Positions 1-6,034 are shown, numbered from the stretch's first letter. The stretch: 6,706 bases of DNA from an uncultured Faecalibacterium sp. (GCA_900551435.1 URVW01000092.1:1-6706), one strand, 5' to 3'. Made by a program: numbers and translations. The notes: generated by a model from the sequence alone, not told the origin.

Positions 1-2
1 CC

Positions 3-1223
<1,221 letters not shown>

Positions 1224-1247
1224 GAGCTGAGATAGCGATAGATATCA

Positions 1248-1289
1248 CGAGAGCCATCTCCCGGCCGGGAGATGGCTCTCGCTTTTTGT
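1248..1289 (+). terminator. Rho-independent terminator of thrS
   Basis: A perfect 34-nt inverted repeat (1248-1264 with 1265-1281, core GCCATCTCCCGG/CCGGGAGATGGC) is followed by TTTTTGTTT. The centre CCGGCCGG must open to form the loop. This is the strongest terminator in the window and isolates thrS from the toxin-antitoxin operon. Confidence 0.93.
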
Positions 1290-1306
1290 TTATTCTTCCA
1301 TTATTT

Positions 1307-1341
1307 TTCGTGCATCATATTGCAATCTTCGTGCAATGCAT
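1307..1341. promoter_or_regulatory. Putative operator: repeated TGCA elements over the toxin-antitoxin promoter
   Basis: Four TGCA tetramers occur in 30 bp (1311, 1321, 1332, 1337). Two of them form the inverted repeat ATTGCA (1319-1324) / TGCAAT (1332-1337). The octamer TTCGTGCA occurs twice, at 1307-1314 and 1328-1335, exactly 21 bp apart (two helical turns). The elements overlap the -35 and spacer. Ribbon-helix-helix antitoxins typically repress their own operon by binding such repeats, so this is the likely RelB/DinJ-toxin binding site. Repeats are seen; binding is inferred. Confidence 0.55.
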
Positions 1342-1347
1342 TATAAT
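1320..1347 (+). promoter_or_regulatory. Promoter of the toxin-antitoxin operon
   Basis: TTGCAA (-35, 1320-1325), a 16 bp spacer and a perfect TATAAT (-10, 1342-1347). Transcription should begin near 1354, leaving only about 16 nt of leader that carries the AAAGGAG ribosome site (1354-1360). The start site falls almost on the ribosome site, so the leader is very short. Confidence 0.8.
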
Positions 1348-1369
1348 AGAAGCAAAGGAGATGATTTTT

Positions 1370-1642
1370 ATGGCAACGACCAACATCAGCATTCGCATGG
1401 ATTCCGACCTGAAAGCACAGGCAGACGCCCTGTTCTCCGAACTCGGCATGAATCTTTCTACGGCATTCAATATTTTTGTCCGCCAGTCTCTCCGTGAGGG
1501 CGGCATTCCGTTCGAAATCAAAATGGAACAGCCCAACAAAGAAACGATAGCCGCCATGCTGGAAGCCGAACGGATCGCAAAGGATCCGAATGTGAAAGGC
1601 TACACCGACCTTGATGAACTTTTTGCGGATTTGAAAAAATGA
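1370..1642 (+). CDS. dinJ: RelB/DinJ-family antitoxin
   Basis: A 90-residue antitoxin that should neutralise the toxin encoded next and repress the shared promoter. Residues 3-48 (TNISIRMDSDLK, then a helix, LGMNLSTAFNIFVRQ) match the N-terminal ribbon-helix-helix DNA-binding domain of the family; residues 52-90 are a charged, mostly helical tail of the kind that wraps the toxin. The start at 1370 is chosen because AAAGGAG (1354-1360) lies 9 nt upstream; an in-frame ATG at 1361 abuts the ribosome site and would be poorly placed. The stop overlaps the toxin start (ATGA, 1639-1642), implying translational coupling. Codons such as ATA and AAA are commoner here than in thrS, consistent with an acquired module. 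Confidence 0.9.
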   Translation: MATTNISIRMDSDLKAQADALFSELGMNLSTAFNIFVRQSLREGGIPFEIKMEQPNKETIAAMLEAERIAKDPNVKGYTDLDELFADLKK

Positions 1643-1929
1643 GAAAGACAAAATATATTGTAAAGCCCACTTCCCAGTTCAAGCGCGATTACAAATTGGC
1701 TATGAAGCGCGGACTTAAAATCTCGCTTCTGGAAGAAGTCGTCGCGCACCTCGCTCTCGGCGAACCTTTGCCAGATAAAAACCGCGACCATCCATTGACC
1801 GGAAACTGGTCCGGCCACCGGGAATGTCACATTCAGCCGGATTGGCTGCTCATCTACCGCATTGAGGACGATGTTCTGGTTCTGACGCTGGCCCGGACCG
1901 GGAGTCACAGCGACCTTTTCAACAAATAA
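1639..1929 (+). CDS. yafQ: YafQ-family mRNA interferase toxin
   Basis: A 96-residue RelE-superfamily toxin. E. coli YafQ is a ribosome-dependent endoribonuclease that cuts mRNA at in-frame codons, and the same role is inferred here. The residues used by YafQ are all present in order: His51 in DHPLTG, His64 in ECHIQPDW, Asp68-Trp69, and His90 and Phe94 in the C-terminal TGSHSDLF. Arg86 (ARTG) is a further conserved basic residue. Length equals that of E. coli YafQ within a few residues and no frame break is seen, so the toxin looks active. It overlaps the antitoxin by ATGA and has no separate strong ribosome site, so it depends on antitoxin translation. A terminator follows at 1940. Confidence 0.92.
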   Translation: MRKTKYIVKPTSQFKRDYKLAMKRGLKISLLEEVVAHLALGEPLPDKNRDHPLTGNWSGHRECHIQPDWLLIYRIEDDVLVLTLARTGSHSDLFNK

Positions 1930-1939
1930 CCCCAACCAT

Positions 1940-1979
1940 CAGCGCCGCTTTCCGGAAACAGAAAGCGGCGCTGTTTTCT
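1940..1979 (+). terminator. Terminator of the toxin-antitoxin operon
   Basis: A 13 bp perfect stem, CAGCGCCGCTTTC (1940-1952) with GAAAGCGGCGCTG (1961-1973), has an 8-nt loop and is followed by TTTTCTG. It lies between convergent genes. On the minus strand the stem is followed by GATGGTTGGG, which is poor in U, so any termination of the convergent regulator gene here would be weak. Confidence 0.85.
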
Positions 1980-1980
1980 G

Positions 1981-2970
1981 TTATCGTCTCTCCCGGTCCG
2001 CCCATGCGCGGATGGCGGAATACAGGGCGGCAAAGACCAGACCGGCCACAGCCCAGATCTGCCAGCTTTCTTCCCAGTTATCATAGCGGAAGCTGACACC
2101 GAGATACACCGCCGTCACCAGACACCAATAGGCCCCGGCGAACCAGCCCACGCGGCGGTTTGTCCACTTTTCGCGGACAGAATATTCTCCCGTCTGAAGC
2201 AGCTTGTCGAAGCTGCCCTGCGTCATCCCGGCCCGGACGAAGAGCTGCACTGCCCCCGCCACGATGACCAACAACAGGTTGACGGCGGCCACCACCCAGA
2301 AGTCCGGTGCATTCAGCATCGCCGCCCCAAAGAGCGGGACCACGGCCAGCACGCAGAGCACCACGCCCTGTGTCATGCTGCGGCGGTAGGTCTGCGCATA
2401 GTCCTGCTGTCTGCGCTGGACGATGCCCGCCACGCCATAGGCAAGGTCGATCTCTTCTTTTTCGAGATACTCGAACTTTTCCAGCCGAAAGGCTGCGGGC
2501 AGGATGCACAGCAGTCCCAGCGCCACGACCACCAGAAGGATGATGAGGCCAAGACCTCCCATCCGGTCCTCGTTCGGCGTCCCGTCGGCCCACGCGCCCA
2601 GCTGCAACAGACAAACCGGGCTGAGGATGCACAATCCCACGCCCGCCGCCATCCGGCCGCGCAGCTCCTGCACGATATCCAGATACTCGTTGGCCTCGTC
2701 CAGCGAGACGGTCCGGTGAGGTTCCCGGTCCTGCTCCTCCGGCTGCACCACAGCGGCGGCATCCGGCTGTTCCAGCGCGTCCTTTAACAAGTAATCGGTC
2801 GTGACCTGAAACAGCTCGCTCAGCTTCAGAATTTTATCAAGGTCGGGGATGGAAGCGCCGCTCTCCCATTTCGAGACGGCCTGACGGGACACCGCCAGCT
2901 GGTTGGCCAGTTCTTCCTGACTCCAGCCGTTTTTCCGGCGGAGCAGGGCAATTTTTTCTGCTAAGATCAT
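1981..2970 (-). CDS. Cro/C1-type HTH regulator with six-helix membrane domain
   Basis: A 329-residue protein, probably a membrane-anchored transcription regulator. Residues 1-62 are a classic XRE helix-turn-helix: KIALLRRKNGWSQEELA, then VSRQAVSKWESGASIPD, then LSELFQVTTDYLL. A linker (63-105), rich in acidic residues and Gln, leads to about six hydrophobic segments (roughly 107-127, 138-160, 201-219, 224-246, 275-294, 303-322), with a charged loop at 161-200. Such HTH-membrane fusions are widespread in Firmicutes, but ligands and targets are mostly unknown, so I give no function. The ATG at 2970 follows an AAAAGAGAA ribosome site 6 nt upstream. It is convergent with the toxin gene (51 bp between stops). 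Palindromes around its promoter suggest autoregulation (inference). Confidence 0.88.
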   Translation of the reverse strand: MILAEKIALLRRKNGWSQEELANQLAVSRQAVSKWESGASIPDLDKILKLSELFQVTTDYLLKDALEQPDAAAVVQPEEQDREPHRTVSLDEANEYLDIVQELRGRMAAGVGLCILSPVCLLQLGAWADGTPNEDRMGGLGLIILLVVVALGLLCILPAAFRLEKFEYLEKEEIDLAYGVAGIVQRRQQDYAQTYRRSMTQGVVLCVLAVVPLFGAAMLNAPDFWVVAAVNLLLVIVAGAVQLFVRAGMTQGSFDKLLQTGEYSVREKWTNRRVGWFAGAYWCLVTAVYLGVSFRYDNWEESWQIWAVAGLVFAALYSAIRAWADRERR

Positions 2971-3016
2971 AACGTTCTCTTTTCTGCCGCGCTGCGGCGT
3001 ATCAAATCAATTCAGC

Positions 3017-3024
3017 GGACGTCC
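3017..3024. promoter_or_regulatory. Possible operator palindrome GGACGTCC
   Basis: A perfect 8 bp palindrome lies about 5-12 nt downstream of the predicted start of the HTH regulator transcript. XRE repressors often bind short palindromes at their own promoter; here this is inference, and an 8 bp palindrome can arise by chance. Confidence 0.3.
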
Positions 3025-3035
3025 TCTGTGCTTCT

Positions 3036-3064
3036 ATCATAGCAGGTTTTTCGGTTGACAACCA
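3036..3064 (-). promoter_or_regulatory. Probable promoter of the HTH-membrane regulator
   Basis: On the minus strand TATGAT (-10) occupies 3041-3036. The only -35 with a normal 17 bp spacer is the poor TGGTTG (3064-3059); a better TTGTCA (3061-3056) is only 14 bp away. The weak -35 sits inside the near-palindrome GGTTGACAACC (3053-3063), so the promoter may be regulated. Expected start is near 3029. Confidence 0.5.
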
Positions 3065-3092
3065 CCATTTGCGGCCGGAAATCTGTCAACCG
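3052..3092. repeat. 9 bp inverted repeat CGGTTGACA / TGTCAACCG
   Basis: CGGTTGACA (3052-3060) is repeated inverted as TGTCAACCG (3084-3092) with a 23 bp spacer. The left arm overlaps the -35 region of the HTH regulator promoter. The arms are 32 bp apart, about three helical turns, a spacing compatible with cooperative binding of one regulator to two sites. Each arm contains a TTGACA, but neither has a good -10 at the right distance. Confidence 0.55.
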
Positions 3093-3107
3093 GCAGTTGC
3101 ATCCACA

Positions 3108-3149
3108 CAAAAAGCGCCCATTCCCGGCGTTTGGGTCCGGGAATGGGCG
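3108..3149 (-). terminator. Terminator of trpS
   Basis: A 13 bp perfect stem (3137-3149 with 3115-3127; CGCCCATTCCCGG/CCGGGAATGGGCG) has a 9-nt loop and is followed on the minus strand by CTTTTTGTG. It starts 20 bp past the trpS stop. Confidence 0.92.
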
Positions 3150-3168
3150 TCTCATTTTCTACGCTTGA

Positions 3169-4230
3169 TTATTTCAGCAGATTGTTATCCTCAAAGTAAT
3201 CGATCTTCATCGACTTGCGGACATCGGCCAGCGTTTCGGCGGCGACCTTCTCGGCCACGGCGCTGCCCTCTTTCAGAATTTCGACGACCTCAGGCAGACG
3301 CTGCTCCCACTCTTTGCGGCGGGTACGGATCGGCTCCAGCTCGGACTGCATGACGTTGTTGAGGAACTTCTTGACCTTCACATCGCCCAGACCGCCGCGC
3401 TGATAGTGTGCTTTCAGCTCGTCGAGGTTCTGGTATTCGGGCAGGAACTCTGCGAAGTGCTCCGGACGGCTGAACGCATCCAGATAGGTGAACACCGGGT
3501 TGCCCTCCACCTTGCCGGGGTCCTGCACGCGCAGGTGGTCCGGGTCGGTGTACATGGACATGATCTTCTTCTTGATGTCCTCCGGCTCATCGGAGAGGTA
3601 GATGCAGTTGCCCAGAGACTTGCTCATCTTGGCCTTGCCGTCGATACCCGGCAGACGCAGACAAGCGTGGTTGGAGGGCAGCAGAATTTCCGGCTCGGTC
3701 AGGGTCTCGCCATAGACGGCGTTGAACTTGTGGACGATCTCGCGGCACTGTTCGAGCATGGGCATCTGGTCCTCACCGGCGGGGACGGTCGTTGCGCGGA
3801 AGGCCGTGATATCGGCCGCCTGACTGATGGGATAGGTGAAGAAGCCGACCGGGATGCTCGTCTCAAAGTTCTTCTGCTGGATCTCCGCCTTGACGGTGGG
3901 GTTGCGCTGCAGACGGGACACCGTGACGAGGTTCATATAATAGAAGCTCAGTTCGGTCAGTTCCGGGACCATGGACTGGATGAAGATATGCGCCTTGGCC
4001 GGGTCGATGCCCACGGCCAGATAGTCCAGCGCGACCTGCAGGATGTTCTGGCGGACCTTCTCCGGGTTGTCGGCGTTGTCGGTCAGCGCCTGTGCATCGG
4101 CGATCATGATGTAGATCTCATCAAACTTGCCGGAGTTCTGCAGACGGACGCGCTCTTTCAGGGAGCCGACATAGTGGCCCACATGCAGACGGCCGGTGGG
4201 GCGGTCGCCAGTCAAAATGATCTGTTTCAT
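3169..4230 (-). CDS. trpS: Tryptophanyl-tRNA synthetase
   Basis: Charges tRNA-Trp with tryptophan using ATP in the cytoplasm (EC 6.1.1.2). The 353-residue length is slightly above the usual ~330. Class I signatures are present: the HIGH-type motif HVGH (16-19) within PTGRLHVGHYVGS, the tryptophan-pocket segment ISQAADI with Asp140, the VPAGEDQ motif (149-155) and KMSKS (201-205). The start is taken at 4230 because AGGAG (4238-4242) lies 7 nt upstream; an in-frame ATG at 4260 is 10 codons longer but would read through the ribosome site and a leader hairpin. The gene has its own promoter and terminator. The leader is about 70 nt and contains no T-box sequence or room for one, so tRNA-sensing control is unlikely. 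Confidence 0.97.
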   Translation of the reverse strand: MKQIILTGDRPTGRLHVGHYVGSLKERVRLQNSGKFDEIYIMIADAQALTDNADNPEKVRQNILQVALDYLAVGIDPAKAHIFIQSMVPELTELSFYYMNLVTVSRLQRNPTVKAEIQQKNFETSIPVGFFTYPISQAADITAFRATTVPAGEDQMPMLEQCREIVHKFNAVYGETLTEPEILLPSNHACLRLPGIDGKAKMSKSLGNCIYLSDEPEDIKKKIMSMYTDPDHLRVQDPGKVEGNPVFTYLDAFSRPEHFAEFLPEYQNLDELKAHYQRGGLGDVKVKKFLNNVMQSELEPIRTRRKEWEQRLPEVVEILKEGSAVAEKVAAETLADVRKSMKIDYFEDNNLLK

Positions 4231-4309
4231 AGCTAGTCTCCTTTTTTCAGGCCCGCCCATCCGGGAACCCGGACGCCGAACAGCGGCCTGAGCGGTTCAT
4301 TTTTTAATA

Positions 4310-4338
4310 AGTATATCCCCAGTCCAATTTTCTGTCAA
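4310..4338 (-). promoter_or_regulatory. Promoter of trpS
   Basis: On the minus strand, TTGACA (4338-4333), a 17 bp spacer and TATACT (4315-4310). The start should be near 4303, giving a leader of about 72 nt. That leader contains a TCCGG-GAAC-CCGGA hairpin (4260-4273) ahead of the AGGAG ribosome site. Confidence 0.88.
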
Positions 4339-4352
4339 CAAAAGGACGCAAA

Positions 4353-4388
4353 CAAAAGAAAAAAGCGATGGAAAACTTCCATCGCTTT
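4353..4388 (-). terminator. Terminator of the tRNA operon
   Basis: On the minus strand a 12 bp perfect stem, AAAGCGATGGAA/TTCCATCGCTTT (4377-4388 with 4362-4373), with a 3-nt loop, runs into TTTTTTCTTTTGTTT. It begins 3 nt after the CCA end of tRNA-Asn and lies just upstream of the trpS promoter. Confidence 0.9.
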
Positions 4389-4390
4389 AC

Positions 4391-4467
4391 TGGCGCCTCT
4401 TGCCTGACTCGAACAGGCGACACCCTGATTAACAGTCAGGTGCTCTAACCGACTGAGCTAAAGAGGC
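4391..4467 (-). tRNA. tRNA-Asn (anticodon GTT)
   Basis: A 77-nt gene that folds into a complete cloverleaf: acceptor GCCTCTT/AAGAGGC, D stem GCTC/GAGC, anticodon stem CCTGA/TCAGG with loop CTGTTAA, and T stem GCCTG/CAGGC with loop TTCGAGT. The GTT anticodon is at 4433-4431, the discriminator base is G, and the 3' CCA is encoded (4393-4391). All stems are fully paired. It is the second gene of a two-tRNA operon. Confidence 0.97.
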
Positions 4468-4474
4468 ATCTATA

Positions 4475-4497
4475 TAAAACGGCGCGTGGCCGTTTTA
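4475..4497 (-). other. Hairpin in the spacer between the two tRNAs
   Basis: The 41-nt spacer between the tRNA genes contains a perfect 9 bp stem, TAAAACGGC/GCCGTTTTA, with a 5-nt loop. It lacks a following U run beyond TTTTA, so it looks more like a processing or spacing element than a full terminator. Confidence 0.5.
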
Positions 4498-4508
4498 CTA
4501 CTATAAAA

Positions 4509-4583
4509 TGGTGACCCGTACCGGAATCGAACCGATGTTAAAGGCGTGAGAGGCCTCTGTCTTAACCGCTTGACCAACGGGCC
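4509..4583 (-). tRNA. tRNA-Glu (anticodon CTC)
   Basis: A 75-nt gene closely resembling the Bacillus tRNA-Glu. Acceptor GGCCCGT pairs with ACGGGTC (with G2-U71), the D stem is GTC/GAC, the anticodon stem is GAGGC/GCCTT with loop CTCTCAC, and the T stem is ATCGG/CCGGT with loop TTCGATT. The anticodon CTC lies at 4550-4548 and CCA is encoded. It reads GAG rather than GAA, so a TTC isoacceptor is expected elsewhere in the genome. There are wobble pairs in the acceptor, anticodon and T stems. Confidence 0.95.
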
Positions 4584-4625
4584 ATACGACCATTTTCGCA
4601 TCAGGTGTTCGCACCCGACTTGGCT

Positions 4626-4654
4626 ATTTTAGCATACCGGGTGCCCTTTGTCAA
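4626..4654 (-). promoter_or_regulatory. Promoter of the tRNA-Glu/tRNA-Asn operon
   Basis: On the minus strand, TTGACA (4654-4649), a 17 bp spacer and TAAAAT (4631-4626) preceded by an extended -10 TGC. The start should fall near 4619, leaving about 36 nt of 5' leader to be trimmed. The 7 bp inverted repeat CGGGTGC (4638-4644) / GCACCCG (4611-4617) flanks the -10. Confidence 0.87.
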
Positions 4655-4672
4655 CACATAATTTCAATTTTT

Positions 4673-5296
4673 TTAAAAAATCTTGCGCACCCCGGCTTTG
4701 GCCAAACCCAGCATCAGTCCCAGATACACGCTGACCACTGTGGGAGCTTCACCCAGCTCCATCACCTTGCGCTGGGGCAGGTCGGCAAGAGAGCCCTCGT
4801 ACAGGCGCTTCAGCTGGGGCAGCTGGGTGTAGTCGTTGGGGTGCATCAGGGTGCTGTCCTTGGGCAGCGCCATTGCACCGCTCTTTTCCAACACCTCACT
4901 GACAAACTGGGAACAGAAATAATGTCGGCGGCGCTGCCAACGGATATGCAGTGCGCACAGAATCAGCCCCAGCGTGTTGAAGCGGTACAGCTCGCCCCGC
5001 GCCATCATGTGCTCGGCACGGCGGCGGGCGCGGACATAGGCCTCGTCAGTGACTTCCAGCGCATACAGCGCACAGGGCGCATCCCCGCGCAGACGGAAAA
5101 CGCCCTTGTTCAGATATTCCTTGCTGGGGCCTGCCGGGAACATGGTATAGCTGTTTTTGCGGGTGGAACTGTACAGACAGTTCAGCTCTTCGTCAAACGC
5201 CATGGAGGCGTGGGTATAGCTGGCTCCGGTAACGGCATAGACCAGCTTGGACAGCAGCGTGCCGGAACGGGTGAGCAGAATGTAGATGGTTTTCAT
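4673..5296 (-). CDS. YiiX-like permuted NlpC/P60-type cysteine hydrolase family protein
   Basis: A 207-residue protein that I place in the circularly permuted papain-like NlpC/P60 group, where the catalytic His comes before the Cys. His29 in ASYTHASMAF and Cys128 in HYFCSQFVSEVL fit the expected pair; the stretch ALEVTDEAYVRARRRAEHM followed by YRFNTLGLIL is the usual spacer. There is no signal peptide, so it is probably cytoplasmic; residues 185-203 near the C-terminus are hydrophobic. Substrate is unknown: members have been proposed to act on peptide, amide or lipid bonds. The ATG at 5296 has AAAGGAAA 5-6 nt upstream, and a promoter lies at 5357-5385; an in-frame ATG at 5431 would lie upstream of that promoter, so it is rejected. 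No terminator separates this gene from the tRNA promoter 19 bp after its stop. Confidence 0.75.
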   Translation of the reverse strand: MKTIYILLTRSGTLLSKLVYAVTGASYTHASMAFDEELNCLYSSTRKNSYTMFPAGPSKEYLNKGVFRLRGDAPCALYALEVTDEAYVRARRRAEHMMARGELYRFNTLGLILCALHIRWQRRRHYFCSQFVSEVLEKSGAMALPKDSTLMHPNDYTQLPQLKRLYEGSLADLPQRKVMELGEAPTVVSVYLGLMLGLAKAGVRKIF

Positions 5297-5356
5297 GGCA
5301 GTTTCCTTTATATGTATAGCCGCCGCAGCGGGCGGAAAAGTATTTCTTATAAAGCC

Positions 5357-5385
5357 AGTATAGCATAAGTAAGGTTCCTTTACAA
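5357..5385 (-). promoter_or_regulatory. Promoter of the YiiX-like gene
   Basis: On the minus strand, TTGTAA (5385-5380), a 17 bp spacer and TATACT (5362-5357) with an extended -10 TGC. The start should be near 5350, giving a leader of about 54 nt that contains a CCGCC/GGCGG hairpin (5320-5335) before the ribosome site. Confidence 0.82.
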
Positions 5386-5411
5386 CTAAAACGTTTCTGC
5401 TGGCCAAGATA

Positions 5412-5461
5412 TTGCAAAAACAGCAGCCCAAAGCTGTTTTTATGGCTTTGGGCTGCTGTTT
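5412..5461 (-). terminator. Terminator downstream of the secreted-protein gene
   Basis: A perfect 17 bp stem (5445-5461 with 5418-5434; core ACAGCAGCCCAAAGC) has a 10-nt loop and on the minus strand ends in TGTTTTTGC. It lies 84 nt after the stop of the secreted-protein gene and ahead of the YiiX-like promoter. The plus-strand side has only a short TTTA, so it is mainly a minus-strand terminator. The 3' stretch between (5462-5544) contains two small hairpins, AGCCG/CGGCT (5476-5490) and CCCTG/CAGGG (5491-5503). Confidence 0.87.
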
Positions 5462-5544
5462 ATCACAAGTTCTTCAGCCGATCAGCGGCTCCCTGCTACA
5501 GGGGTCTCTCCATTCAGCCGTACAAAAATCGCTCTCCCCGGAAC

Positions 5545-5943
5545 TCAGTGCTTTGTCGCCGACCACCCGTGGCAGTACCGGAGCGACTCTCCCTCGTCCA
5601 CAGTCCATGTGCCAGACTTGTATCCGCAGGAACCGCAGACCTTGTAATATGTAGCATTCCGATGATAGACTTCGTCCGTCCCGTGGGGATAATGGATGCA
5701 TTTTTCTTCATACAGTCCGGTCTCAAAAGTGCCTTTTTTTTGGGTTACGCAAGACATTTTCCCACAAGCATCGCACTCACTGCGTCTTGGTTGGACTGCA
5801 GCTGCCTCTACCGATTCCATCGCAGTCGGGGTGGTTGGTTCTTCCGCAGGATCATCGTCATAGCTTTCTGCATCCGCAAAGCCCACCACACAAAGGGTCA
5901 GGGCCAAAACCATGGTCAGCAGGATCGGGACGATCTTTTTCAT
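5545..5943 (-). CDS. Small secreted cysteine-rich protein, unknown function
   Basis: I do not recognise a named family. The 132-residue product starts with a clear Sec signal peptide (MKKIVPILLTMVLALTLCVV, likely cut after the Ala at 23 or 25). There is no lipobox, since the only Cys in it follows LTL. The mature part begins with an acidic, Pro/Thr-rich stretch (26-55), then a compact domain with seven cysteines (57, 60, 65, 82, 103, 106, 124) and several histidines. Two CxxC pairs, CDAC at 57-60 and CGSC at 103-106, resemble a zinc-ribbon, though outside the cell disulphides are equally possible. GAAAGGAG (5953-5960) sits 9 nt before the ATG. It has its own promoter and terminator and no functional partner nearby, so its role cannot be inferred from context. 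Confidence 0.82.
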   Translation of the reverse strand: MKKIVPILLTMVLALTLCVVGFADAESYDDDPAEEPTTPTAMESVEAAAVQPRRSECDACGKMSCVTQKKGTFETGLYEEKCIHYPHGTDEVYHRNATYYKVCGSCGYKSGTWTVDEGESLRYCHGWSATKH

Positions 5944-6006
5944 GAAAAAGCACTCCTTTCTTTCGGGTTGTTGGTTTCTGTTTCTCGGAGAGTCCTCTCT
6001 AGCTTT

Positions 6007-6034
6007 ATTGTACCATACTGCTTTATTTTTTCAA
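6007..6034 (-). promoter_or_regulatory. Promoter of the secreted-protein gene
   Basis: On the minus strand, TTGAAA (6034-6029), a 16 bp spacer and TACAAT (6012-6007) with an extended -10 TGG. The start should be near 6000; the leader of about 57 nt opens with a small GAGAG/CTCTC hairpin (5988-5999). Confidence 0.78.

Noticed and set aside
1307..1341. CRISPR or other array from the clustered short repeats
   Set aside because: Repeats are 4-8 bp within 35 bp and overlap a promoter; there are no spacers or array structure anywhere in the window.
1600..1935. Minus-strand open frame opposite the YafQ-like toxin
   Set aside because: Antisense shadow of a toxin with all catalytic residues; it also crosses the antitoxin-toxin overlap.
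3406..4236. Long plus-strand open frame (276 codons) opposite trpS
   Set aside because: It lies wholly antisense to a certain trpS, has no ribosome site or promoter, and its composition is that of a mirror of GC-rich codons.
4260..4260. Longer trpS start at the upstream ATG (4260)
   Set aside because: It would add 10 residues unlike the family N-terminus and place the good ribosome site inside the coding region.
4231..4303. T-box or riboswitch in the trpS leader
   Set aside because: The leader is only about 72 nt, with no T-box consensus, specifier loop or terminator/antiterminator pair; only a 5 bp hairpin is present.
4841..5368. Plus-strand open frame opposite the YiiX-like gene
   Set aside because: Antisense shadow; no ribosome site, and it crosses the minus-strand promoter and leader.
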